Position numbers and translations under genes: made by a program. A model generated the notes under the pieces. It ran no database searches. It was given only the letters and a program-made list of their open reading frames with translations, and was not told the origin of the DNA. Below, piece by piece: positions 51,373 to 62,000 of a stretch of 64,000 nt of DNA (position 1 is its first letter; each line of letters starts with the position of its first letter). Source of the stretch: Blastopirellula marina (GTDB lineage Bacteria; Planctomycetota; Planctomycetia; Pirellulales; Pirellulaceae); contig NZ_PUIA01000037.1 in the NCBI RefSeq assembly GCF_002967715.1, positions 310,001 to 374,000 of the forward strand, in the 5' to 3' direction.

Positions 51373-54111
51373 GTGAAAGCGCCCCGCCGACAAACCTGGT
51401 TTTTCCTCCGCATAATCTCCGTGGTGATTTTCTGCATCACGAGCATCCCTTGCTGCGCGCTGGCGGCGGTGATCGAAGACTTTGAATCGGCGACTACAAG
51501 CTGGAAGCCATTAGAGGGCGATGCCGCAGCAAGTCGGCTCGATCATAAACGGGTTACCGGCAATTCGCACCTGGGTGCCAGTAGTGAACTGATCGCCCTG
51601 CGATTCTCGCAGGGTTCGTATGCTTTCTATGGCCATGCGATTAGTCCCGCTCGCGTTGTGCCAGATCTCTCCTTTTCGCTGTGGGTGAAATCGGATCGGC
51701 CGGGCATTCAGTTTGCCGTCCAGGTTGTCTTTCCTCGGAGTCGCGATCCTCGAACCGGACAGCCGATCACGACGCGAATTCTGGGTGATCGAGCAGGCCA
51801 GCCTGATCAATGGAACCAGATCGGAATCCGCAATATCGACGAACAAGTTAGCGGCCAGGTCACTGCACTACGCAGCGAGCATGGACCGCAGTTCGATCCG
51901 CGAGAAGCGTATGTCGACATGGTGCTGCTGAATGTGTACACGGGGCCAGGGCTCATGCGAGTGCAGATCGATGACCTGGAAGGGGAAGGCCTGCTGAATG
52001 TACAGAACGTCAGCACGGTTACGCAGAGAGTGACTAGCCCCAGTGGAATTCGAGGTATGGGAAATCTGCCAGGCACGACCGGCGCGAATGTCCAGTTGGC
52101 ACCTCCCCGCAGCGAGTCGGCTTCGAATGGTCAGGTTATCGAACTGAATGATCATGCCGCGGTCCCGCGGATCATCGACTACAACGGCGAACCGTTGTCG
52201 CTACTGCGTGGACTTGGCTTTAACGCGATCCGCACGAGCCGAGCCCCTTCGCAGCAACTGCAGCGTGAACTGCTGCGTTACAACATGTGGAGTGTCAGTT
52301 CGCCGCCGGAAACACGCAGTCCTGCCGAGCAGTCCGCTGTTTTGGCTTGGGAGCTACCAATTACCTCCGGGGCAGATGCCTTCTCCGACTTTGCCATTCG
52401 CGCTGCCGATTTGCGACTTCTCGACGGGCAGAAACCTCGCCCGGTACTGGCCATTGCTCCGAATCGAGTGCATGACTACAGCCAGCACAGCGAGATCATC
52501 GCGACACGCCGCCCTCCGCTAGGTACATCTCAGACCTTGACCGACTATGCGAAATGGACGCAGTCTTGGGGACTATTCGCTTCCCCAAGTGCCACACGTT
52601 GGGCCGTAATACCCACTCAGTTCAGTCCGGCCACACAGCGGCAAGTGTCGTACCTTGCACAAGAGTCGCGCGTGCCGATGGGATTCCAGCCGTATCAATT
52701 GGAAAAGGCTGTCTTCCTGGCGATTGCCAACGGCGTGCGGGGGATCGTGTTTGAAAGCAACTCCCCCCTGAGTGAAGACCACCCGGTCGACTTTGCCCGC
52801 AGGACGACGCTCGATATCATCAACCGTCGCATCGAACTGATCTATCCCTGGATCGCCCAGGGGAGCCCTCGTAGCGGTGCGATCTCCAGCGATCCAAATG
52901 TGCATGTTTCGATGTTAGCGACCGACACCGCGATACTGTTGATCGCGGTGAGAACGGGCCCCGAAGATCAGTTCGTTGTCGATCCCCTGCCTGAACGTAC
53001 GGTAAATGTCCGTGTGCGTGGCGTCCCCATGGCATCCGAAGCGCATCGCATCGGAGACAGCGGAATCCATCCGGTCAACCATAGCCGAGGGCTCGGGGAT
53101 ATGCAGATTCAGCTCGACGCCAGCGAGCATGTCTCACTAATCTTTCTGACACAAGACCCGCGTGTCATTCGTGAGATGCGGCGGCGAAGTGACGAGCATC
53201 GTACCGAGATCGTTCGTCTGCGGATGGAGGCCGTCAATCACGAGTTCGAGCTAGCTCGCAGTGTCCAGGCGGCACTTGAGTCCCCTTCCGAGTCGCCCGC
53301 TATTCGCCGCAACATCGACTCGGCTTGGGCCGATATCCGCCAGGCTCGCACGTTGTACGAAGAATATAACTTGCAGACAGCCTACGACTATGTGACCAAG
53401 GCCGAGCGCAAGGTAGCCGCCGTTCAGCGGCAGCAATGGGCTCAGTGGGCGTCGCAGTATAAGTTTCCGCTGACGAACCCGACGTTGATCTCGCACGATC
53501 TGGTGCCGTTTGCTTCACGATTGCAAGGGAATCTGAACTATCTTCGCCCGGGAACGAACACGCTGCCGGCGGGGGATATGGAAGACCTGACGTTCCTGCT
53601 TTCCAGTGGGTGGATTCAAGTTCGTGCACCCCAGCCGGGCTTCGAGTCGGCCGTCGAGCTTTCACCCCAACAACCTCACGGCGGGAACTATGCCCTTTCG
53701 ATGCGTGTCTCGCCAGATGAGCAAGGACTATATGCTCGTCCAGAACAAGCACCGATCTCTGTTCGCAGCGCGACCGTCCAGGTTCCGCCAGATCGTTTGG
53801 TGCTCATTCGCGGGTGGATTCGCATTCCGCAGCCGTTGTCTTCTGAGACAGGCGGCGTACTCATTCACGATACGCTCGGTGGTCGAGAGTTGGGTATCAA
53901 CATGACCGATGCGACCGAGTGGACGGAGTTCAGTCTGATGCGTGCCACCGGTGATTCCGACACGTTGAATCTAACCGTTGAGTTGGCCGATGTTGGCCAG
54001 ATCTTTCTCGATGACATTACGGTCTCGATCTACGAGGGAACACGCGGCCCGGAGATTGCCCCAGGCTTTGATGCTGCCGCCGTCGATCGCTTTCAGACCT
54101 ACCAGCCGTAA
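51373..54111 (+). CDS. Large exported protein with carbohydrate-binding-like ends, 912 aa
   Basis: A signal peptide (ISVVIFCITSIPCCALAA) is followed by a strand-rich N-terminal domain (VIEDFESATTSWKPLEGDA and LSFSLWVKSDRPG) resembling carbohydrate-binding modules. The middle region (LLRGLGFNAIRTSR, WAVIPTQFSPATQRQVSYL, VRGIVFES) has the rhythm of a TIM-barrel glycosidase but no clear acid pair was identified. A helical region and a second strand-rich domain (GGNYALSMRVSPDEQG) end the protein. A role in polysaccharide handling is a guess. Translation starts at GTG. Confidence 0.75.
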   Translation: MKAPRRQTWFFLRIISVVIFCITSIPCCALAAVIEDFESATTSWKPLEGDAAASRLDHKRVTGNSHLGASSELIALRFSQGSYAFYGHAISPARVVPDLSFSLWVKSDRPGIQFAVQVVFPRSRDPRTGQPITTRILGDRAGQPDQWNQIGIRNIDEQVSGQVTALRSEHGPQFDPREAYVDMVLLNVYTGPGLMRVQIDDLEGEGLLNVQNVSTVTQRVTSPSGIRGMGNLPGTTGANVQLAPPRSESASNGQVIELNDHAAVPRIIDYNGEPLSLLRGLGFNAIRTSRAPSQQLQRELLRYNMWSVSSPPETRSPAEQSAVLAWELPITSGADAFSDFAIRAADLRLLDGQKPRPVLAIAPNRVHDYSQHSEIIATRRPPLGTSQTLTDYAKWTQSWGLFASPSATRWAVIPTQFSPATQRQVSYLAQESRVPMGFQPYQLEKAVFLAIANGVRGIVFESNSPLSEDHPVDFARRTTLDIINRRIELIYPWIAQGSPRSGAISSDPNVHVSMLATDTAILLIAVRTGPEDQFVVDPLPERTVNVRVRGVPMASEAHRIGDSGIHPVNHSRGLGDMQIQLDASEHVSLIFLTQDPRVIREMRRRSDEHRTEIVRLRMEAVNHEFELARSVQAALESPSESPAIRRNIDSAWADIRQARTLYEEYNLQTAYDYVTKAERKVAAVQRQQWAQWASQYKFPLTNPTLISHDLVPFASRLQGNLNYLRPGTNTLPAGDMEDLTFLLSSGWIQVRAPQPGFESAVELSPQQPHGGNYALSMRVSPDEQGLYARPEQAPISVRSATVQVPPDRLVLIRGWIRIPQPLSSETGGVLIHDTLGGRELGINMTDATEWTEFSLMRATGDSDTLNLTVELADVGQIFLDDITVSIYEGTRGPEIAPGFDAAAVDRFQTYQP

Positions 54112-54211
54112 GAGACATGCGGGATGAAAATGGTCTCTCCAGTTGCGATCGCTGTCTCCGATTCGCTACGATCAGGGAGTTCTGATTCTTCCCACCTCCC
54201 TGAGTGAATCT

Positions 54212-54805
54212 GTGACTGTTCTGGCCTACTTTGGTGAATTGCCAATTCCTCCGCCTATTCTCGGTGGATTGATTCTTGGATTGATCATTGTAGGGGTCGT
54301 CGTCTATCTCTATATCCTGCCGAAGAAGAACCAGCCTCCTGAGGTCGACCCGGTGGAAATCGCCATCGACCCGATGGTGGCCTCGGGGCCGAAGTCCCTG
54401 CTTGGGCCGGAGGTTCGCGTTTATAACGTGCCAGTAAGGATTGTGGCGATCGTGGTCGCAGCTGCCGGACGCGGGCACGATCAGCTGAGCGAAGAAACGT
54501 TACGTTCGCTGATGGAACACTTCCTTCCCCAGATGATGGCCGTCATTCGAGCCCATCGCCCGGATGTGTATCGCTGGCCTGGGCAAATGAGCACGCGCGG
54601 TTTCGGCCAACGCTTCTTTGCCCAAGCGAACTTGCCAGGGGAGCATGGCGAAGGAAGCCCTTGGACAGCGGTAGCCGGACGGTTCGACCATCATGGCAGC
54701 GGATATCTTATTGGCCTGGTTTGCTGTGCCGATGAAGACAATCCGTTGGGGCAAATATTGGTGGAACAGAAGCAGCAGTGGACCGATATCGTACGGATCT
54801 TGTAA
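54212..54805 (+). CDS. Membrane-anchored hypothetical protein, 197 aa
   Basis: One helix near the N-terminus (ILGGLILGLIIVGVVVYLYIL) is followed by a basic KKN and a globular part with VRVYNVPVRIVAIVVAAAGRGHD, RGFGQRFFAQANLPG and SGYLIGLVCCADEDNPLGQI. The start is not clear: GTG 54212 is used; the frame opens at 54143. It lies 100 nt after the 912-aa gene and may share its message. Unknown family. Confidence 0.65.
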   Translation: MTVLAYFGELPIPPPILGGLILGLIIVGVVVYLYILPKKNQPPEVDPVEIAIDPMVASGPKSLLGPEVRVYNVPVRIVAIVVAAAGRGHDQLSEETLRSLMEHFLPQMMAVIRAHRPDVYRWPGQMSTRGFGQRFFAQANLPGEHGEGSPWTAVAGRFDHHGSGYLIGLVCCADEDNPLGQILVEQKQQWTDIVRIL

Positions 54806-54855
54806 AGCCACAGCGTGACGATGAGACAAAGACTTGAGCTTAACGGAGAAATAGA

Positions 54856-55248
54856 ATGAGTGGCGGATACTATAGTTGCGGTGAATGGATGGGTGAGGAC
54901 AAGACGGGAACGGCATTTCTCGAAATCGTCGCAATTCTTGAAGATGACTACGTTTCCGAGGAGGAAATGAGTCAGTGGGACGCGGAATTTGCTGATCCAC
55001 TTCGTGAGCAGTTGGAAGCAATCGAAGACGATGCGCCGTACATGGAGTTGTCGTCAGGAATGATGAATGTCCTGGTTCCCATTGCCCGTCGTTACTTTGA
55101 AAAACTCGAATCGGAAAATGAAGGATTGTCGGAAGAGACCTTTCATGAGAGTGAAGAAGGATGGCAATGGATCTGTTTGAAAGAACTCTGGAACGCTTTC
55201 GACGCTCAGAAGAATTCAGGAGAATTGGTAGTCGTACACTACGATTAG
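54856..55248 (+). CDS. Small acidic hypothetical protein, 130 aa
   Basis: Very rich in Glu and Asp, without signal or membrane segments: EMSQWDAEFADPLREQLEAIEDDA and FEKLESENEGLSEETFHES. CGGAG precedes the ATG. Family unknown. It could be a cytosolic binding protein; nothing in the context gives a function. Confidence 0.6.
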   Translation: MSGGYYSCGEWMGEDKTGTAFLEIVAILEDDYVSEEEMSQWDAEFADPLREQLEAIEDDAPYMELSSGMMNVLVPIARRYFEKLESENEGLSEETFHESEEGWQWICLKELWNAFDAQKNSGELVVVHYD

Positions 55249-55284
55249 GCAGGACATAACCTCATTCTCTCGAGGAAACTCGTT

Positions 55285-56676
55285 ATGAAACGCTCTGCAG
55301 AACAACTCGCCGAAGATGTGCAGGCCATCTGGCAGGCAGGCGTCGATGCGGTCAAGAGTGATGACCTTGTTTACGACGCTGTGGAAGTCGTGGAAGACAC
55401 GCTCTTCGTTGGGGAGTCGCAGTTCAATCTTGCTGCCATCAAGCGAATCTTTGTCATTGGTGCCGGCAAGGCGGGGGCAGGGATGGCGATCGGCTTGCAG
55501 AAGGCGCTGGGGGATCAAGTGCTCAACGCCAAGCACGTGCAAGGCATTGTCAGCGTGCCGGCGGACTGCGTGCAGGAACTTTCGCACATTCAGCTCAAAG
55601 CAGGCCGGCCAGCCGGGCAGAATTCGCCTACGGTCGAAGGAGTCGAGATCTCACGGCAGATTCTGCGAATGTGCGAGGCGATGACCGTTCACGACCTTTG
55701 CATCTGTTTGATCTCAGGAGGAGGCTCGGCACTCCTGCCTTCCCCGATCGATGGGATAGGGCTCAGTGAGAAGCAGGAGATCACGAACTTTCTCAGTGGA
55801 AACGGTGCCAACATCGAGCAGCTCAACACAGTGCGCAAGCAGTTAAGCCGCATCAAAGGGCACGGCCTGGCCATGAGTTGTAGGGCCGGCAACCTTGTCA
55901 GCTTGATCATCTCGGACGTGCTGGGTGATCCGCTGGATATCATTGCATCCGGGCCAACCGTTCCCAATACGACCACTGCGGCTGACGCGTTGGACGTGCT
56001 GAAGAAGTTTGGTGTGCCGCATATCGCGAAGTTTGCCAATGTCGTTCGCGTGCTGGAAGAGAAAGCCAAACGCCATCCTCGGAATGACTCGCGCACGACA
56101 TGCAGCGTTGCCAATTGGATCATCGGCAACAACGCCGTGGCAGTCGATGCCGCCGGAATGGAAGCCGAAAAGCGGGGTTACTCGCACGTGATGCACTGTG
56201 CAACCAACATGGAAGGGGAGGCCGAACAGGTAGGGCAGCACATGATGCGGATGGCGATCAAGATGCAAAACGAACCCGGCCCCGATTGCTTGATTACTGG
56301 TGGTGAACCGGTGGTGAAACTTGTTGATCCGTCGCAGCGCGGTGACGGCGGGCGAAATCAACAACTGGTATTAGCCGCAATCGTCGAGGCAATGCAGCAG
56401 CAAGGGGATGGCGCGCTGGCGGGGATCGCGATTCTCAGTGGCGGGACCGATGGTGAAGATGGTCCGACCGATGCCGCAGGTGCCTGGATGGATGCCGAGG
56501 CGATTTCCGCGATGAAGTCGAGTGGTTTAGAACCACGGGAATTCCTGGAAAGAAATGATGCGTATCATTTCTTCGCGCCACTGGGGCGGTTGGTGAAGAC
56601 GGGACCCACGCATACCAACGTGTGCGATGTTCGCGTCGTGGTGGTGGATCGGGTTCAGCCTCAGCCAGCGAAGTGA
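55285..56676 (+). CDS. Glycerate 2-kinase (GckA/TtuD type)
   Basis: A 463-residue class II glycerate kinase. Recognisable parts are FVIGAGKAGAGMAIGLQ, CICLISGGGSALLPSPIDG, LNTVRKQLSRIKGHGLA, LIISDVLGDPLDIIASGPTVPN and the C-terminal MOFRL-type GGRNQQLVLAA and LSGGTDGEDGPTDAAGA. It phosphorylates glycerate to 2-phosphoglycerate, linking glyoxylate or serine catabolism to glycolysis. GAGG precedes the ATG. It stands alone with its terminator downstream. Confidence 0.92.
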   Translation: MKRSAEQLAEDVQAIWQAGVDAVKSDDLVYDAVEVVEDTLFVGESQFNLAAIKRIFVIGAGKAGAGMAIGLQKALGDQVLNAKHVQGIVSVPADCVQELSHIQLKAGRPAGQNSPTVEGVEISRQILRMCEAMTVHDLCICLISGGGSALLPSPIDGIGLSEKQEITNFLSGNGANIEQLNTVRKQLSRIKGHGLAMSCRAGNLVSLIISDVLGDPLDIIASGPTVPNTTTAADALDVLKKFGVPHIAKFANVVRVLEEKAKRHPRNDSRTTCSVANWIIGNNAVAVDAAGMEAEKRGYSHVMHCATNMEGEAEQVGQHMMRMAIKMQNEPGPDCLITGGEPVVKLVDPSQRGDGGRNQQLVLAAIVEAMQQQGDGALAGIAILSGGTDGEDGPTDAAGAWMDAEAISAMKSSGLEPREFLERNDAYHFFAPLGRLVKTGPTHTNVCDVRVVVVDRVQPQPAK

Positions 56677-56685
56677 GGGCGCAAT

Positions 56686-56725
56686 AATAAAGCGGCCTTC
56701 ATATCAGAAGACCGCTTTATTGTTT
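56686..56725. terminator. Bidirectional terminator between glycerate kinase and cyclophilin genes
   Basis: A 15-bp stem with one G-U pair (56686-56700 with 56707-56721) and a 6-nt loop is followed on the plus strand by TGTTTT. It separates two converging genes. Confidence 0.85.
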
Positions 56726-56744
56726 TGGGAGTAACGCCAGCGGA

Positions 56745-57176
56745 CTAAACTTCGCTGACGGTTACCTTTTCCATTTTGTCGCCTTGTTCGATGGAGTCGA
56801 CAACATCCTGGCCTTCGATCACTTTGCCGAAGACGGAGTGCTTGCCGTCGAGCCATGGGGTTTCGACGTGGGTGATGAAGAACTGCGACCCGTTGGTGTT
56901 CGGACCGGCATTGGCCATCGACAGGATGCCTGGGCCGTCGTGCTTCAGGTCTGGGTGGAATTCATCGGCGAACTTGTAGCCAGGACCGCCGGTACCGGTA
57001 CCTTGGGGGCAGCCGGTCTGGACCATGAAGTCTGCGATGACGCGGTGAAACTTGATTCCGTCGTAGAAACCTTCGCCGGCGAGCTTCTCGAAGTTACCGA
57101 CCGTCTTGGGGACCTTGTCTTCGAACAGTTCCAGCTTGATGGTGCCCTTGTTGGTTTCGATGGTGGCAACTTTCAT
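56745..57176 (-). CDS. Peptidyl-prolyl cis-trans isomerase, cyclophilin type
   Basis: A 143-residue cytosolic cyclophilin with the signature [50 protein letters not shown] and [15 protein letters not shown]. It catalyses proline isomerisation during folding. No signal peptide is present. The ATG has an AAGGGA element. Catalytic Arg and Phe/Gln positions are kept. Confidence 0.95.
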   Translation of the reverse strand: MKVATIETNKGTIKLELFEDKVPKTVGNFEKLAGEGFYDGIKFHRVIADFMVQTGCPQGTGTGGPGYKFADEFHPDLKHDGPGILSMANAGPNTNGSQFFITHVETPWLDGKHSVFGKVIEGQDVVDSIEQGDKMEKVTVSEV

Positions 57177-57320
57177 CGGGATTCCCTTAATTCATATCGG
57201 GGTGAGTTGTGATGATCGTTGTCTATTATAGAATCATCGCGCCGGATCGATAACCGGGGCCAATTCTTAGAAAGCCTATCTGCGGGCTTCCTGAAGCGTG
57301 CCTGCGAGCTCTCAAGAAAC

Positions 57321-57354
57321 GAAAAACGCCGAATCGCTTGATTCGGCGTTTTCG
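57321..57354 (-). terminator. Terminator of the DUF1598-like gene
   Basis: A perfect 10-bp stem (57325-57334 with 57341-57350) with a 6-nt loop and T-runs on both sides, 30 nt after the stop at 57381. Confidence 0.85.
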
Positions 57355-57380
57355 GATTTATGACATTCGTCGGAAGGGGC

Positions 57381-58766
57381 TTAGTCCCACCACCATTGTC
57401 CGGCGGCCAGGTTCTGCAGCGAGATACCCTTTTGGGTTTCTGCCAGTACCCCTTCTTCGTCCTTCTGGACATTGTCTGGGGTCAGGGCCTGCTTGGCATT
57501 GATTTCAACACCACCACCAATCGGAGTCAGCAGTCGATTGCCCTTCCAGATTGCGTTGACAGCCGTTTCGACGGTTTCTGGAGCCGACATCGTTTCAACC
57601 GGGTAGGCATCTTCGTCAGCAAACACACCCAGGTCGAAGCCGCTCTGGTTGTAGTAGTCTTGCTCTTGGATGTAGGCCGCGGCGATCAGCATATCGATCA
57701 GATCGCGAAGCTGGCCATACACGGCTTCTCGTTCAGCGAGTTCGCCATACTTCTTGGTGAAGGTGCTGGTGAACATAAAGCTGGCACGGTCGACGGCATT
57801 TGTCTGTTCGCGTCCACCTTGCATGGTGACCATTTCGCTGGCACCAATGAGCTTCACGCCTTCCCCCTGTAGTTCCATTGCCAGGCCATCTTCCGAAACC
57901 TTAACGCAGTCGTAGTTCGGGACAAAGTACCAACGCTGCATGGCGTTGGAGGCGATAGAGCCAGGACGGGCTTTTTCGACGTAGCTAGGAATGTTCACTG
58001 GAGGTTGTTCCAGGCCGATACCGATCAGCTTCATACGATAGTCAGCTTCGACCATCACGCGAGCGAAGTGAGTATTCGCCGAGATACCGCGAACCGAAAC
58101 GATCTGGTTACCCAGGGCATTCTTCATTGCGGTAACAATGCTGCGGGTATCATCCGGTCGAACGCTTGTTTGTGGGATCGAGGCAATCACCTTGCTCAGA
58201 TTCGCCAGCCCTTCCTTGGTAGGATCGATGGAGACACCGACGTTGTTCGGGCCGTCGTTGAAGGGACCAAATGCTCGCAGGGCAACAATCAGGTCGTCTA
58301 GCTGCAGGGTAGCCTTGCCGCTGTAGGTACCAACGTTAACGCCGTTGAGATCCTGCACGTAGCCTTCGGCGGTACCGGCGAGAACGATGTCTTTCGTTTC
58401 TGGGTAGTAGAAGACGTACTTGATTTCATTCAGACCAGCCAGGTTCTTCATGTCAGCTGGAATACCGCCCCCTTTGGCAACCGCTTCAGCGACGGCCTTT
58501 TCCAGGCGATTGAGCGAAACCTTGCGCAGTTTGCTGGGGCGATTCAATTCTGGTGGAAGCACCGATGCGGCCTGTTGGATCCGCTGCTTCATCAGGTTTC
58601 CGGTCGGATCGCTGGCACGACGCATCTTCAACACGCCCGCAGCGTCGACATAGATACCTGCCGCGACGGTGGTGTTGTTATTGTTTTGTGCTTTGGCAGT
58701 GCCGCTGCATAGCAGCAAAAGGGCGACCGAGAGCAACGACAAAAGCTTCGTTAGTCGCAAGTCCAT
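57381..58766 (-). CDS. DUF1598-like exported protein, 461 aa
   Basis: A signal peptide (LTKLLSLLSVALLLLCSGTAKA) is followed by a conserved body: GIYVDAAGVLKMRRASDP, KYVFYYPETKDIVLAGTAEGYVQDLNG and RMKLIGIGLEQPPVNIPSYVEKA. The pattern fits DUF1598, a family of unknown function in planctomycetes; the name is from memory and uncertain. The start was set to 58766; a longer frame to 58979 has no signal-peptide logic. A terminator lies just downstream. Confidence 0.8.
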   Translation of the reverse strand: MDLRLTKLLSLLSVALLLLCSGTAKAQNNNNTTVAAGIYVDAAGVLKMRRASDPTGNLMKQRIQQAASVLPPELNRPSKLRKVSLNRLEKAVAEAVAKGGGIPADMKNLAGLNEIKYVFYYPETKDIVLAGTAEGYVQDLNGVNVGTYSGKATLQLDDLIVALRAFGPFNDGPNNVGVSIDPTKEGLANLSKVIASIPQTSVRPDDTRSIVTAMKNALGNQIVSVRGISANTHFARVMVEADYRMKLIGIGLEQPPVNIPSYVEKARPGSIASNAMQRWYFVPNYDCVKVSEDGLAMELQGEGVKLIGASEMVTMQGGREQTNAVDRASFMFTSTFTKKYGELAEREAVYGQLRDLIDMLIAAAYIQEQDYYNQSGFDLGVFADEDAYPVETMSAPETVETAVNAIWKGNRLLTPIGGGVEINAKQALTPDNVQKDEEGVLAETQKGISLQNLAAGQWWWD

Positions 58767-59040
58767 AGCAGATCCCTGGATACAGTTGAGCTCGAGAAGG
58801 TGAAGGAATGGTGGACGCAAAGTCCTGGGAGACCCTCGGTAATTATCGCATACCGTGGGCATACTGTCCCTGATTCCCTTGCACAATAAGGCAAGGGATA
58901 TCAGTGATCTTAATTTGAGGGGATAGGAAAGGCAAGCAATTCGCGAAAAGAGGGTCGATTCATGTGCCGCGTCTGCCAATGCTCCCCGAAAAACCGGAAC
59001 AATCGGTCTAAGTGATGGCCCTACAACTAGTTACAAATCG

Positions 59041-62000
59041 CTATGCGGAGTTCCTGACCCCTCCAGAAGCAGGGCGTCGTAGGAGAAGCTCAAAGTTGCC
59101 CTCGCCCAGAAGTTCATCAACACGGGTACGCATTTCCGGGGATAGGTCGACCCCTTTCTTACTTTTCAAGGCAACCTGACGGCCATCTTCCAGCACCAGC
59201 AACAGCTTTAGCTCGCAGTTGCCTGGATAGCCTCGCACGATTTCGACGAGAGTTTGGAGCTTTTCTTCACCGTGCTCTTGTTGGTCGATTCGAATCATCA
59301 CCCCGCGCGCGTAGCGAGTTTCGACTTCTTCAATGGGAATCAACTCGTTGACGATCAAGTTCGCTTCATCGTCGCCACCTCGTCGATCGAGCCGACCGGA
59401 AATGATGTAGACGCCATCGGGTCGGAGGGCCTCGCCGACTTTGGCATAGTCTTCCGGCCAAAGGATGCAGCGGATGCCGCCGTCGACATCTTCCAGGTCG
59501 AAGTTGGCGTACTTGGTGTGCGTGCTGCCGGCGCGCGCCTTGCGAGTATGTGCCAGCTTGATCGATGCGACCATCCCGCCCATGGTGACTTCGGTCTTGT
59601 CTTTGATGCCAGCGAGACTTGCGGTGCTGTGGCTACAGCACATCTCGAATTTGCGTTTGTACTCGGCCAAAGGATGGCTCGACCAATAGAACCCAAGACA
59701 CTCTTTCTCGTAGCCGAGTGTTTCTTTGTCTGGCCAAGGTGGTACGTCAGGAAGCACCACGGCTTTGGCCTCTTCGGCAGGATCTTCCACGGCGGCAAAG
59801 AGGTTCTTCTGCCCCGCCTTCTTGTCCGCGATGGCCGAAGCTCCCGACTGAATCGCTTTGTCCAAAGCGGTAACGTACTGGGCTCGATGTCCTCCGAGGC
59901 GATCGAACGCCCCAGCTTTTATTAACGTTTCGATGGCCGCTTTGCTGCACTGCGAAGGGTCGACGCGTTCGCAGAAATCGAAGATATCGGTGAACGGACC
60001 ATCCTTTTCACGCGCCGCGACGATCGCTTCCGCCGCACCGCCGCCGCACCCTTTAATGGCACTTAAAGCGAAAACGATTTTGCCGTCTTTTACAGTGAAT
60101 TCTTCATCAGAGTTGTTCACATCGGGCGGAGCAACTTCGATGTTCATGCGCTCGGCGTCTTCCATGTGTTCGACCAGGGCGTCCTTCGTTTTGAAGTTAC
60201 GACCACTAATGTCGCCAGAAAGAAGCGCAGCCATGAACTCGATCGGGTAATGCGACTTGAGGTAGGCCGTTTGATAGGCAACCAGTGCGTAGGCCGTCGA
60301 GTGGCTCTTGTTAAAGCCGTAACCAGCAAACTTGACGATCATGTCCCAGAAATCCTGGGCTTCCTGTTTGGTGAGGCCTTTCTCTTGAGCACCCTCGAGG
60401 AACTGCTCGCGATTGGCCTGGATGATCGATTCTTTCTTCTTACTGATCGCTTTGATACATGTGTACGCTTTGGCCAGCGGAATCCCACCCAGGCGATTCA
60501 GAATACGCATCACCTGTTCCTGGTAGACCATCACACCGTTGGTCTCTTCCAGGACGTCCTTCAACACCTGGTGTTTGTAGGCTGCTTCCTTGCGACCGTG
60601 CTTCACCTCGATATAGTCGTCGACCATCCCGCCTTCGAGCGGACCTGGGCGGTAAAGGGCGTTGGTCGCGATAATATCGAGGAAGCTGTCCGGCTTCATT
60701 CGCTTCAGGAGATCGCGAATACCACCACTTTCCAGCTGAAACACCCCCTTCGTCTCACCTCGACGCAGTAGGTCGAATGTGTCCTTGTCGTCCAGGGGAA
60801 GTCGCAGGATATCGAGATCTTCTCCGCGCACCTTCTTGATCAGATCGATCGCGTTTCGCAGGATCGTCAAGTTGCGCAGACCGAGGAAGTCCATCTTCAA
60901 CAGGCCGGCCGCTTCGACGTCGTTCATCGACCACTGGGTGATGATGTCGTCCTTGCCGGAAACGCGGCAGAGGGGAACGTACTCGGTTAGCGGTTCGTCC
61001 GCGATCACCACGGCCGCCGCGTGCGTACCGACGTTTCGTGCCAGCCCTTCGATCTTCATCGCCAGATCGAGCAGTTCCTTGATATCCGGGTTCGCGTTGT
61101 ACGCCGACTGCATATCGGCGCTTTGGGCGAGCGCGTCCTTCAGCTTGATACCCAACTGATCGGGCACCATGCCGGTCACTTCGTTGACCATGTCCAACGG
61201 CAGACCCATCGCGCGGCCCACGTCTTTGATGGCTGCCCGGGCGGCAAGTGTACCGAACGTACCAATCTGGGCAACGTTCGCTTCGCCGTACTTCTCCTTC
61301 ACATACTTGATAACCATCCCCCGACGTTCTTTGTCGAAGTCGATATCGATATCCGGGGCTTCCAGGCGGTTTTCATCCAGGAATCGCTCGAACAGCAAGT
61401 CGTACTTGATCGGGCAGACGTGGCTCATGTAAAGGGCATAGCACACAATCGCGCCCACACCGCTACCACGAGCCGTGGCCGGAATGTTCTGCTTGCGAGC
61501 CTCGACCACGAAGTCCCACACGATCAAGAAATAGTTAGGGAAGCCGAGGCGGCTGATCACGCCCAGTTCGCGGTCTAAGCGAGACATGACAACTTCGCTC
61601 AACTCGCCGCCAGGCAACATCTCTTCGTTGCCTTCGTAGCGTTCTTTGAGTCCTTGGATGCAAAGCTCGCGGAGGTAGTCGTCGGCCGTTTTGCCGTCGG
61701 GAATCTTAAAGGAGGGGAAGTGACGCTTGCCCAGTTCCAGGTCGATGTCGACGGTGTCGGCGATTTCCTGGCTTCGCGCGCAGGCATCTTCCAGCCCCGG
61801 AAAACTGGCGTACATGTCATCCGGGGTGCGAAGATAGAACTGGTCGTTCTCCATCTTCATGCGCGAGGCATCGGTGCGGAACTTGCCTGTGTTCACGCAA
61901 AGCAGGATATCCTGTGCCTCGGCATCACTCTGGTCGACATAGTGCGTATCGCTGGTGGCAACCAGGGGAAGGCCGAGCTTCCTGGCAACATCAACCGCGC

